This document shows, one piece after another, positions 16,612 through 23,519 of a DNA stretch of 39,345 nt; position 1 is the first letter of the stretch; each line of letters starts with the position of its first letter. The notes beneath the pieces were generated by a model that did not search any database, was not told the origin of the DNA, and worked only from the letters and a program-made list of their open reading frames with translations. A program made the translations under genes and the position numbers. Source of the stretch: Chloroflexota bacterium (lineage in GTDB: Bacteria > Chloroflexota > Dehalococcoidia > CAUJGQ01); contig CAUJGQ010000105.1 in NCBI GenBank assembly GCA_963170165.1, positions 1-39,345 on the forward strand, in the 5' to 3' direction.

Positions 16612-17592
16612 TCAGTCATCAACCGCCAGCCCGGCGCGGATGGCGGAGTGCGCCCGCTCCTCGCAGGCCAGCGCTTCGCGCAGGGCGGCGGCGGCCACCA
16701 TGCGGGCCGCGGTGGTGTCTGGGTCGCCACCGGCGGGGTAAGGGAACATGGTCGCCATGCGTGACAGGGCGAGCACCTCGGCGTCGTAGGCGGCGGCGGC
16801 GCGGGCCAGAGCGGGGGCAACGGCGGGCAGATGGCGGGCGGCATCCCCGCGCAGAAAGACGGCAGCGGCGCGGCGGGCTGCCTGCAGCTGCTGGACGAGC
16901 AGCGCATTGCCGCTGGGGGCGATGGCATCTCCATGCCGGAAGGCGGCAGCCCAGCGCTGGTAGGCGGCCGTGCCGTGGATGGCGGCAGTGGGGTCGCCGG
17001 GGTCGCCGCGGCCGGCGTAGCCGAGGGCGAAAGCCAGCGCCTCGCGCACCGCCCGCGCCGGTTCGATGGGCGCGCGCCGGCCCAGGGTAAAGGCCAGCAC
17101 GGCGCCGGGGTACTGGGGCGGTGTCCAGCGCTCCAGCGGCAGCCGCCCGCCGAACTGGCTGCTGAGCACCGTCGCCACCCGCCACGCCTGCCCGTCCGGC
17201 TCCACGCCGGTGACCAGACCAAAGCGAGGCAGATGCAGGTTCCACACAATCGCGGGGATGCCACCAGCCACCGCCCGGTTGATGCGACGGATGGTCGCAG
17301 CCCGCTGAGCGGCGTCGCCCGGCACGGACCCCGCGGAGGTGAGCACCGTGAGGCGCCGGCCCAGGTTGCCGGCGAGGGCAGCGAACTGGTGCGGGTCGAG
17401 CGCCGGCTCGGCGCTGGCGGCGGCGATCTCCTCACCGGCAACCGGCAGCGCCAGGCGGAAGGCGAGGCCGGAGACGCCCAGCACGCGCGACAGCGGCGCC
17501 CCGATGCCCGCCGCCCGCAATGCCGCCGCCAGCGCCCCGGCCAGCGAGGACCAGGTGTGCTCCAGTTCCGGCGGGGGCGGGGAGGGGCTCAT
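16612..17592 (-). CDS. unknown protein coupled to a UDP-sugar dehydrogenase-like gene (weak BtrH_N resemblance)
   Basis: A 326-residue protein without signal peptide or membrane helix. The N-terminal half (HTWSSLAGALAAALRAAG, LGVSGLAFRL, GIPAIVWNLHLPRFGLVTGVE) faintly recalls BtrH_N or C39-like papain folds, which sense or process peptidyl/acyl carriers, but the usual active-site Cys is not evident. The C-terminal half is Ala-rich and helical. Its ATG overlaps the stop of the preceding gene as ATGA, so the two are translationally coupled. Function unknown. Confidence 0.7.
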   Translation of the reverse strand: MSPSPPPPELEHTWSSLAGALAAALRAAGIGAPLSRVLGVSGLAFRLALPVAGEEIAAASAEPALDPHQFAALAGNLGRRLTVLTSAGSVPGDAAQRAATIRRINRAVAGGIPAIVWNLHLPRFGLVTGVEPDGQAWRVATVLSSQFGGRLPLERWTPPQYPGAVLAFTLGRRAPIEPARAVREALAFALGYAGRGDPGDPTAAIHGTAAYQRWAAAFRHGDAIAPSGNALLVQQLQAARRAAAVFLRGDAARHLPAVAPALARAAAAYDAEVLALSRMATMFPYPAGGDPDTTAARMVAAAALREALACEERAHSAIRAGLAVDD

Positions 17593-18371
17593 GCCTCGCG
17601 CCCGCGCACGCGGCGATTGGATTCGAGGATCGCGCGCAGTAACACCGGTTCGGCGCCGCTGAGGGCGGCGGCGGTGGCAACAATGGCGCTGACATCCTTA
17701 GGCAGGCACTTGCCACCGAAGCCGCGGTCATCAGGGAAGACGAAGGTGTGGGAACGGCCGATGCGCGGGTCGAGCAACCACAGCTCGCGCAGTTCGTTGT
17801 AATCCACGCCCATGCCCTCGGCGATGTCGTAAAACTCGTTGCAGAAGGCCACCTTCAGCGCCAGGAAGGTGTTCTCCATGTACTTGCACAGCTCAGCGGT
17901 CTCGGCCGTGGTCTGGTGGATAGTGATATTGGCGTTGAAGACGCGCTTGTACAGGTCGGCGACGGGGATCGTGTCCTCGCGCGGGCCGCCGAGGATGATC
18001 CAGCGGATGTCCCACAGGCTCTTGAAGGGGTGGTCCGGCGTCTCGCCCGGGCCGTACTCCGGCTGAAAGATGATGCGCTTACCGGTGCGGCGGCGCAGGC
18101 GGGCGGTGGTGCCGGTGGAGACGGTGGAGCGGATGATGATGTGCTCGCACTCCAGCCACGCGCAGGCATCCTCGACGATGCTGGTATCACACGCGCCATC
18201 CTCGCTGGCCGGGGTGGGGACACAGATGAAGGCGTAGCGGCAGGTATTGACCTGCTCGCGCGTGCCCAGGCCGAGGGGCGGGTCGTACACCACCGCGCCG
18301 GGGAACAGATCGGCCAGCGCCCGGCCCACGGCCCCATACCCGATAATCGCCACCCGTGGTAGCTGCGCCAT
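17589..18371 (-). CDS. short UDP-glucose/GDP-mannose dehydrogenase family protein
   Basis: Family enzymes oxidise the C6 alcohol of a nucleotide sugar to a carboxylate with NAD. This 260-residue form has the Rossmann domain (VAIIGYGAVGRALAD), ICVPTP, STVSTGTT, the central helical domain (ELCKYMENTFLALKVAFCNE, quoted to ENTFLALKVAFCNE) and the catalytic Cys motif GFGGKCLPKD. It stops soon after, so the C-terminal sugar-nucleotide-binding domain of the usual 430-residue enzymes is missing. Normal stop and coupling to the next gene argue against a sequencing break. ATG 18371 begins at the Rossmann fold; longer starts add unrelated sequence. Confidence 0.85.
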   Translation of the reverse strand: MAQLPRVAIIGYGAVGRALADLFPGAVVYDPPLGLGTREQVNTCRYAFICVPTPASEDGACDTSIVEDACAWLECEHIIIRSTVSTGTTARLRRRTGKRIIFQPEYGPGETPDHPFKSLWDIRWIILGGPREDTIPVADLYKRVFNANITIHQTTAETAELCKYMENTFLALKVAFCNEFYDIAEGMGVDYNELRELWLLDPRIGRSHTFVFPDDRGFGGKCLPKDVSAIVATAAALSGAEPVLLRAILESNRRVRGREA

Positions 18372-18534
18372 GCGTGTTGCAGTCCTTCTCACCAAGCTGG
18401 TGGCCGCCCGCACGGGGGAGGACAGCGGCCACCGTATCGAGCGTACCCAGGGCGGCGCGCTGCCGCCAGCTACCCACAGCGGCGTATACTGGGCCGCGAT
18501 GCCATCAACGCGCACCGGGGAAGGAGCTATAACG

Positions 18535-19020
18535 ATGGATGAACAGGCAGAGGCGGCGAAGAAAGCGGCACTGCTGATGATGCCGTACGGCCTGTATGTG
18601 CTGGGCACGGTGGACGGCGACAGCCTGGGAGCGGCAACGGTGAACTGGGTGACGCAGACGTCATTCAAGCCGCCACTGGTGGCGATCGGTGTCAAGCGTG
18701 ACAGCGGCGCTTATGCTCACCTCCAGGCCAACCCCGTGTTTGCCCTCTCCTTCCTGGAGAGCGGGCAGAAGGATATCGCCTTCGGCTTCTTCCGGCCCAC
18801 CAAACACGAGGGGGACACACTCAACGGCCAGCCGTTTGAGCAGCACGAGACAGGTGCGCCCGTGATCCGCGCCGCCCCCGCCTGGGTGGAAGGCCGCGTG
18901 GTGGGGGAGGTGGCCATTGGTGACCATGCCTGCATCGTCGGCGAAGTCACCAATGCCGGCCAGAACCGCGAAGCCAAGCTCCTGACGCTGGAGGAGTGCG
19001 GCGTCAAGTACGGCGGGTGA
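18535..19020 (+). CDS. flavin reductase family (FMN-binding split barrel) protein
   Basis: A 161-residue split-barrel flavoprotein: MPYGLYVLGTVDGDSLGAATVNWVTQTSFKPPLVAIGVKRDSGAY (key parts GAATVNWVTQTSFKPPLVAI and KRDSGAY), FALSFLESGQKDIAFGF and a C-terminal GDHACIVGEV. Such proteins reduce FMN with NAD(P)H for partner monooxygenases or act as flavoredoxins. AAGGAG lies 8 bases before ATG 18535, ruling out the longer reading frame. Partner not visible locally, although LLM proteins elsewhere in the window use flavin-like cofactors. Confidence 0.92.
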   Translation: MDEQAEAAKKAALLMMPYGLYVLGTVDGDSLGAATVNWVTQTSFKPPLVAIGVKRDSGAYAHLQANPVFALSFLESGQKDIAFGFFRPTKHEGDTLNGQPFEQHETGAPVIRAAPAWVEGRVVGEVAIGDHACIVGEVTNAGQNREAKLLTLEECGVKYGG

Positions 19021-19051
19021 GGCGAGCGAACCGGGAATAAGCAACCAGAAT

Positions 19052-19119
19052 CCCCTACGGTCGCAGGGGGCTTAGATCCCCCTGCTCGGGAGATTGACCG
19101 AGAGCCGCCCCCCGGCGGC
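19052..19119. terminator. hairpin-rich gap between convergent genes
   Basis: Two stem-loops lie between the flavin reductase and M20 stop codons: CCCCT/AGGGG around an 8-base loop (19052-19069) and GCCGCC/GGCGGC around CCCC (19104-19119). No T-run follows. Likely bidirectional 3' end structures. Confidence 0.5.
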
Positions 19120-19123
19120 CGGC

Positions 19124-20434
19124 TCACGCCGCGCAGAAGCGACGCACCAGCTCGTACATGATCTCGCAGCCGAGATTGAGGTTATCGATGCTGAGATGCT
19201 CATCGTTACCGTGGAAGCCGCTGGCCTCCTCCGGGGAAAGCAAGGCAGGGATAAAGCCGTAGGCAGGGATGCCGCGCTGGCGCAGGAAACGGTTGTCGGT
19301 GCCGCCGACGGTCATCGTGGGCGTGACAACGGCGTCCTCCATCGCATCCTTGACGACGCTGTTCATCAGGTGGAACAGCTCCGTATCCCACGCGCTGGCG
19401 CCGGGGTCATCGAGCGGCACCTCTTCGTGGAAGCTGACCTCGATGCGCGGGTCATCGATACGGGCGATCACCTCCTGCCGCCATTGCTCGTGGGAGTACC
19501 CGGGCAGCAGGCGGCAATCGAGCACCGCCTCAGACAGCGCCGGGATGACGTTGGCCTTAATGCCGGAGTGAAACATGGTGGCATTGAGGGTATTGATGAA
19601 CATCGCCTTGACAGCGGCATGGCGCTCCACCAGCGCCGGCAGCGTCTCCAGCGTCGTGTCTGCGGGCAGCAGCCCGGCCTCGATCATCCGCCGCATAAAC
19701 TCGGCCGTCTGCGGGATGACCGTCAGCGGCCGGTCCCAGTCTGTCAGGCGGATGAGCGCGCGCGAGAGGTGAATCAGGCTGTTGTCGGCGTGGGGGCGGC
19801 TGCCGTGGCCGGGGGTGCCGATGGCGCGTAGCCGCAGCCAGCAGATGTTCTTCTCGCCCATGGCGACGCCGAACATGCGGGTCTCCTGGCCGAGGAAGCG
19901 GGTGCTGCCCATGCCGCCCTCGTTGATCTCATAGGCGACATCGACCAGTGCGGGCCGGTGGTCACACAGCCATTTCATCCCCCACTGGCCGCCCGCCTCC
20001 TCATCCGGCACGCCGCAGAAGATGACGTCGCGCGCCAGCGGCGTCCCCTGCCGTGCCAGCAGCAGGAAGGCGATCAGTTGCATGACGCCGCCGCCCTTCA
20101 TGTCCACCGCACCGCGGCCGTAGACCCGGCCATCGCGGATCAGCCCCTCGAACGGTGGCACGGTCCAGAAGCGCTCCTCCACGGGAACGACATCGGTGTG
20201 ATTGCAGAGCATGAGCGCGCCCTTGCTGCCGTCACCGTGCAACCGGGCATAGACGATCTCGCGGTTAGGCGCGGTTTGGATGTACTCGACCGGCACACCA
20301 GCGGCCTCGATCAGCGCGCCGAGGAACCGGGCGGCGGGCGCCTCATCGCCCGGCGGGTTGACGGAGGGGATACGCAGATACCGCACGAAGATATCCAGCG
20401 CCTCGGCATGTACCTGCGCCCAATCAATCGCCAT
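19124..20434 (-). CDS. M20 family metallopeptidase
   Basis: A 436-residue zinc hydrolase of the ArgE/DapE/carboxypeptidase G2 group, which removes amino acids from dipeptides or N-acyl amino acids. Metal and catalytic motifs are in order: LCNHTDVVP (His ligand and Asp), GRGAVDMKGG (bridging Asp), VPDEEAGG (catalytic Glu and ligand) and the C-terminal FHGNDEHLSIDN (His ligand). The dimerisation lid sits between about 190 and 310. GGAGGTG lies 7 bases before ATG 20434. Substrate not assignable. Confidence 0.94.
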   Translation of the reverse strand: MAIDWAQVHAEALDIFVRYLRIPSVNPPGDEAPAARFLGALIEAAGVPVEYIQTAPNREIVYARLHGDGSKGALMLCNHTDVVPVEERFWTVPPFEGLIRDGRVYGRGAVDMKGGGVMQLIAFLLLARQGTPLARDVIFCGVPDEEAGGQWGMKWLCDHRPALVDVAYEINEGGMGSTRFLGQETRMFGVAMGEKNICWLRLRAIGTPGHGSRPHADNSLIHLSRALIRLTDWDRPLTVIPQTAEFMRRMIEAGLLPADTTLETLPALVERHAAVKAMFINTLNATMFHSGIKANVIPALSEAVLDCRLLPGYSHEQWRQEVIARIDDPRIEVSFHEEVPLDDPGASAWDTELFHLMNSVVKDAMEDAVVTPTMTVGGTDNRFLRQRGIPAYGFIPALLSPEEASGFHGNDEHLSIDNLNLGCEIMYELVRRFCAA

Positions 20435-20549
20435 GAATCAGCACCTCCGGCATCCGGCCTCCGGCAGCCGCAATGGCGGCGCCGTGCCTGGTCTGAAGTG
20501 TGCCACAGAACGGGGGAAAGGGAGGGCGCAAGGGGATTGGCTTCGTCCT

Positions 20550-20576
20550 CCCGCATCCCTCTCCCCTGTTCCCTGC
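20550..20576. repeat. degenerate 7-base repeats abutting a stop codon
   Basis: Units such as CCCTGTT and CCCTGCT repeat with exact 7-base phase up to the stop of the minus-strand gene ending at 20577. Same CCCnnnn type as at 12291-12332. Confidence 0.6.
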
Positions 20577-20897
20577 TCACTGGTCCTCATGCTGGGCTTC
20601 GGCGACGATCTCCTCGGCTTGGGCAAGGGCGTCGGACTCAGCCAGATAGGAGGCCTCGGCGGCGGCGATCAGGGCGTAGTCGAGGGGGGCATCTTCGACA
20701 TAGGCGATGATGGCAGACAAGTGTAACTGCGTGCCGATGGCGCTGCTCTGGATCTTGAGGTCGAGAATGCGGCAGGTGGGGTGGTCGGCGCACCAGTGAT
20801 CGAGCCGCTCGGCGAGCACGCGGGCCGCCTCGGTGGCGGCGCCGGCGGAGGCGCCGAGGCCGGCAAAGCGCAGGCCCAGGGTGGGAAAATCGGTCAT
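20577..20897 (-). CDS. small hypothetical protein
   Basis: A 106-residue protein I do not recognise. It starts MTDFPTLGLRFAGLG, has a helix, a CADHPTCRILDLKIQ strand with two Cys, a hydrophobic strand (QLHLSAIIAYVED) and an acidic Ala-rich C-terminal helix ending EDQ. GAGGTG lies 7 bases before ATG 20897. A strong stem-loop sits 33 bases further upstream. Cytoplasmic by appearance. Confidence 0.65.
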   Translation of the reverse strand: MTDFPTLGLRFAGLGASAGAATEAARVLAERLDHWCADHPTCRILDLKIQSSAIGTQLHLSAIIAYVEDAPLDYALIAAAEASYLAESDALAQAEEIVAEAQHEDQ

Positions 20898-20929
20898 GCG
20901 CGCACCTCGGCGGCCGCGGGCAACAGAAA

Positions 20930-20987
20930 AGAGCAGGTTCGGTCGCTGGTGGCACCCCGCCTTGCCAGCAACGACCGTCCCTGCTCT
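20930..20987 (-). terminator. long stem-loop followed by T-run on the minus strand
   Basis: AGAGCAGG (20930-20937) pairs with CCTGCTCT (20980-20987); an inner 13-base arm pair (20941-20953 with 20964-20976) has 11 matches, with a 10-base loop. On the minus strand the stem is followed by TTTTCTGTT. It lies 71 bases after the stop of the small membrane protein gene (21059) and before the next gene, so it reads as that gene's terminator or a leader attenuator of the 106-residue protein. Confidence 0.7.
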
Positions 20988-21058
20988 GCCTTCATCCTAG
21001 GTCCGCCGGCACGGGCGCTCATCACCCAATTGCGGTAGCTTGGCCGGCAGGCGGCGGC

Positions 21059-21325
21059 TCAGTCGCCGGTGATCTTGCGGCCGGGCTCCAGCAGGGTGAC
21101 CGGCGGGGGCTTGTCCACGCCGACGGCGCGGCGGAAGACGTAACCGACCGTGCACAGCAGCATGGTGGCGAAGACGATAGCGGCAGTGATAAAGATCACG
21201 CGCCAGCGGTCATCGCCGCCGGCCTCCTGGGCAAGCGGCGCCGCCAGGGCGGGTTGCGCTGCCAGGGCGAGCAACAGGCCGGCGGTGACGGCGGCGCTGA
21301 GGCGGGAGCACCGAGAACGGATCAT
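21059..21325 (-). CDS. small membrane protein with signal peptide
   Basis: An 88-residue protein: basic N-terminus, hydrophobic signal (AVTAGLLLALAAQPALAAPL, likely cleaved after ALA), a short acidic loop, a membrane helix (VIFITAAIVFATMLLCTVGYVF) starting near residue 46 and a cytoplasmic tail RRAVGVDKPPPVTLL. GGAGG lies 8 bases before ATG 21325. Unknown function. Its place just downstream of the receiver gene on the same strand (65-base gap) may be coincidental. Confidence 0.65.
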   Translation of the reverse strand: MIRSRCSRLSAAVTAGLLLALAAQPALAAPLAQEAGGDDRWRVIFITAAIVFATMLLCTVGYVFRRAVGVDKPPPVTLLEPGRKITGD

Positions 21326-21390
21326 ACGCCGGGCCTCCAGACAATCATGCGCGGGTTGATCATGCCCCGCCACCGGCGTAGCCGCAAGCG

Positions 21391-21774
21391 CTAGGGTGGC
21401 GGCAGCCGGCGGGCGACGAGCTGCAGCAGATCATCGATATCAAACGGCTTGATCAGCACCTCAATGCCGGCGCGCCGCAGCCGCTCGGCCGCTTCGTCCA
21501 CCTCCTGGATGGCGCCGGTGCAGAGCAGCACGGGAATATCACGGGTCTTGGCGTCCGCGGCCAGCATGTCCAGCACGGCGAACGCGGCCAGCCCGGGCAT
21601 CCGCACGTCTGCGATGACGAGGTCGGGCCGCTCGATCAGCAGCCGCTCGCGCAACGCGGGCGCCGAGCCGGCCACCGCAACGGCGTATCCCTCGGAGGTG
21701 AGGAGTGTCTCCATGAAACCAAGAAAGTCTGGTGCGTCATCCACCACCAAGATTCGCCGAGGGGTATGGGTCAT
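21391..21774 (-). CDS. single-domain response regulator (CheY-like receiver)
   Basis: A 127-residue receiver domain and nothing else. Acidic pair in ILVVDDAPDFLGFM, phosphoacceptor Asp in LVIADVRMPG (about residue 57), the Thr of LLCTGA and the Lys of LIKPFD are all in place, so it should accept phosphate from a histidine kinase. No kinase or output domain is nearby; it probably acts through protein contacts. Confidence 0.93.
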   Translation of the reverse strand: MTHTPRRILVVDDAPDFLGFMETLLTSEGYAVAVAGSAPALRERLLIERPDLVIADVRMPGLAAFAVLDMLAADAKTRDIPVLLCTGAIQEVDEAAERLRRAGIEVLIKPFDIDDLLQLVARRLPPP

Positions 21775-21879
21775 CGCTTGCCGCCTGACGGGCAGGAGGC
21801 GCCGTCACGTCGTTGGGTGTGGCGCATATGCGCACCGTCATTGTACGGAGCGGCAGGGGATGGCGTATAGATCAGCGCC

Positions 21880-22362
21880 TCAGGGGACGATCGCCCAATC
21901 ACGCGGGAGCCGGTAGGTGAACATCCGGCCGGTATGGGCGGCGCCATCGAAGATCGGGGCGCGCCCGGTGCGGGTGATCTCGCGGTAGCTGTTCTGCAAC
22001 TGCACGATCCGCTTTTGCGTCAGATTGAACAGCACCACACCGGTCTTAACCGGACGCAGGCTGACCTCGCGCGTGCGGCTATCCACCACGCGAAACGGCG
22101 GCAGCTCGTGCGGCTGGCAGAAGTCGAAGGCCTGGTGAATGGCGTCGTAGCAGCCGGGGACGTTGCGCTCATCAAAGATTGCCAGCCCGTTCATGACACG
22201 GTCGCGCAGGCCGCCGTAGTAGCTGTCAGCGCCGGCCAGCAGGTCGCCGGCGCTCAGCGGATTGCGCGAGCAGGCGGCGGCGAACGCGGTCAGCGATTCG
22301 GCCTCTGCCACAAAGCTGAGGCCGCCGGCCATATCGACGATGGTGATGCGCACCAGGTTCAT
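21880..22362 (-). CDS. hypothetical protein
   Basis: A 160-residue protein I do not recognise. It looks globular and cytoplasmic: beta-rich start (LVRITIVDMAGGLSFVAEA), a helical centre, and PVKTGVVLFNLTQKRIVQLQNSYREI (key part VVLFNLTQKRIVQLQNSY), ending RMFTYRLPRDWAIVP. The start at 22362 has AGAGG before it. It is the last minus-strand gene before gene polarity changes. Confidence 0.7.
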   Translation of the reverse strand: MNLVRITIVDMAGGLSFVAEAESLTAFAAACSRNPLSAGDLLAGADSYYGGLRDRVMNGLAIFDERNVPGCYDAIHQAFDFCQPHELPPFRVVDSRTREVSLRPVKTGVVLFNLTQKRIVQLQNSYREITRTGRAPIFDGAAHTGRMFTYRLPRDWAIVP

Positions 22363-22529
22363 CCGCGCCTCTGCCTACCCGGAGTGTACCAAGCTGGTTG
22401 TGCGCTTTCAGCACGCATCTTGCAGTGTTCAGCGCGTTCATCGCGTCACCGGTTGAGCGCCGGTGCCGCACCGGTGCCCATTTCGTCTCACCAGGCTTGC
22501 ATCTTGACAGAAGCATCAGAGCAGGCCGT

Positions 22530-22558
22530 TTGCCGCTCGGGAAGTGGTGAGCTACACT
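22530..22558 (+). promoter_or_regulatory. sigma70-type promoter of the rpmH block
   Basis: TTGCCG at 22530-22535 and TACACT at 22553-22558, separated by 17 bases, fit the -35 and -10 elements with four of six matches each. Transcription would begin about 25 bases before the rpmH GTG. A better TTGACA at 22504 has no -10 at the right distance. Confidence 0.5.
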
Positions 22559-22587
22559 GATGGGCGATTCCCCAGGGAGAACGCACA

Positions 22588-22728
22588 GTGCCGAAGCGCA
22601 CCTACCAGCCGAAGGTGATCCCGCGCCGCCGGGAGCACGGTTTCCTGAAGCGAATGGCGACGCGGGCCGGCCGGGCGGTGCTGGCCAATCGCCGCCGCCA
22701 GGGCCGCAAGCGCCTGACGGTCGTCTAG
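22588..22728 (+). CDS. rpmH: 50S ribosomal protein L34
   Basis: A 46-residue, strongly basic ribosomal protein: [37 protein letters not shown], and RKRLTV at the end, as in L34 throughout bacteria. GTG 22588 follows AGGGAGA at 8-base spacing. It starts the classical rpmH-rnpA block, 225 bases from the divergent gene on the left. dnaA, which often precedes it, is not present. Confidence 0.97.
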   Translation: MPKRTYQPKVIPRRREHGFLKRMATRAGRAVLANRRRQGRKRLTVV

Positions 22729-22758
22729 CCACGGCGGCCGGGCCGCCATCATCTCCGA

Positions 22759-22787
22759 GGGTCCCGGGCGCTGCCGCGGGGCCCTTT
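22759..22787 (+). terminator. weak terminator or attenuator between rpmH and rnpA
   Basis: GGGTCCCG (22759-22766) pairs with CGGGGCCC (22777-22784) with one G-T pair, followed by TTT. L34 is needed in greater amount than RnpA, so partial stopping here would fit. Confidence 0.5.
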
Positions 22788-22849
22788 CGTGTTCGCAGTC
22801 TTCGCGGGGCCGGCCCATCCGCAGACCGCTGAAAGCTTACGGCCCTGCC

Positions 22850-23221
22850 ATGCGCCGTGCCGAACGCCTGCGCCGCTCCACCGAGGTGGCCGCCGTCTAC
22901 CGCAAGGGCCGGCCGGTGCATGGCGCGCTGCTGTCCCTGCGGGTGTTGCGCACCGGCGGAGCGCACAGCCGCTTTGCCTTTGCCGTGGGCAAGAAAACCG
23001 GCGGGGCGGTGGTGCGCAATCGGGTGAAGCGCCGGCTGCGGTCGGCGATCATGGCGCTACGGCCGCCCGGCGGCTGGGATGTGGTGGTGATCGCCCGTGC
23101 GCCCGCGGCACAGACGGACTATCATGAGCTTATGCAGGCCATCGCTGGTTTGCTCACCCGAGCGCGCATCCTCCCGCCACCCGCCGAAGCGCAGGAGGAT
23201 GCGCCGGGACAGGACGCATGA
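22850..23221 (+). CDS. rnpA: ribonuclease P protein component
   Basis: A 123-residue basic protein that binds the catalytic RNA of RNase P to cut 5' leaders from pre-tRNA. Family features: [20 protein letters not shown] at the start, [23 protein letters not shown] (the RNR signature as [11 protein letters not shown]) and DVVVIARA. The acidic C-terminal tail is normal variation. The stop overlaps the yidD ATG (ATGA). No clear ribosome site; two 7-base units (GCTGAAA at 22828 and GCTTACG) lie just before the start. Confidence 0.96.
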   Translation: MRRAERLRRSTEVAAVYRKGRPVHGALLSLRVLRTGGAHSRFAFAVGKKTGGAVVRNRVKRRLRSAIMALRPPGGWDVVVIARAPAAQTDYHELMQAIAGLLTRARILPPPAEAQEDAPGQDA

Positions 23222-23433
23222 GACCAATCGCGCTCGCCACCATCCGCGGCTATCAGCGCCTGCTCTCCCCCCTGCTGCCCGCCGCCTGCCGCTACCAGCC
23301 CACCTGCTCCCAATACGGCTACGAGGCAGTCGCCCGCTACGGCGTATGGCGCGGTGGATGGCTGACGCTGCGCCGGCTGGGCCGCTGCACCCCCTTCGGT
23401 GGCAGTGGCTACGATCCCGTCCCCGAGCGCTGA
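23218..23433 (+). CDS. yidD: membrane protein insertion efficiency factor YidD
   Basis: A 71-residue protein assisting YidC at the inner face of the membrane. It has the N-terminal amphipathic helix ([16 protein letters not shown]) and the conserved [15 protein letters not shown] with its three Cys, including Cys in the [17 protein letters not shown] end. Translationally coupled to rnpA. yidC lies 1.2 kb further on, behind an inserted lipoprotein gene. Confidence 0.96.
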   Translation: MRPIALATIRGYQRLLSPLLPAACRYQPTCSQYGYEAVARYGVWRGGWLTLRRLGRCTPFGGSGYDPVPER

Positions 23434-23439
23434 CGTACC

Positions 23440-23453
23440 GTTTCACATGAAAC
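23440..23453. promoter_or_regulatory. parS-like centromere site
   Basis: GTTTCACATGAAAC matches the core of the bacterial parS consensus (GTTTCACGTGAAAC) in 13 of 14 positions, the single change breaking the central CG. It lies 7 bases after the yidD stop and 4.0 kb from parAB. ParB spreads from such sites in the origin region. Confidence 0.75.
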
Positions 23454-23519
23454 CCGACGGACCGGCGCCCGCAGCGCGCCGGGGGGAGGACCGCCATTCG
23501 CACCCCCACGCGACTTCGG

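Noticed and set aside
15262-16764. 500-residue plus-strand reading frame
   Set aside because: It lies opposite a well-supported lipoprotein gene with lipobox and ribosome site; its translation is repetitive Arg/Ala/Gly, typical of antisense frames in GC-rich DNA.
20930-20990. T-box riboswitch
   Set aside because: The plus strand has GGTGGCACC and a later CGTCCCT that resemble T-box parts, but ACCGCG is absent, no Stem I or specifier loop is seen, and no synthetase or amino acid gene follows on that strand.
22363-22587. DnaA-box cluster
   Set aside because: No TTATNCACA-type sequence was found on either strand of this gap; one TTGTCCACG near 21107 lies within a gene.
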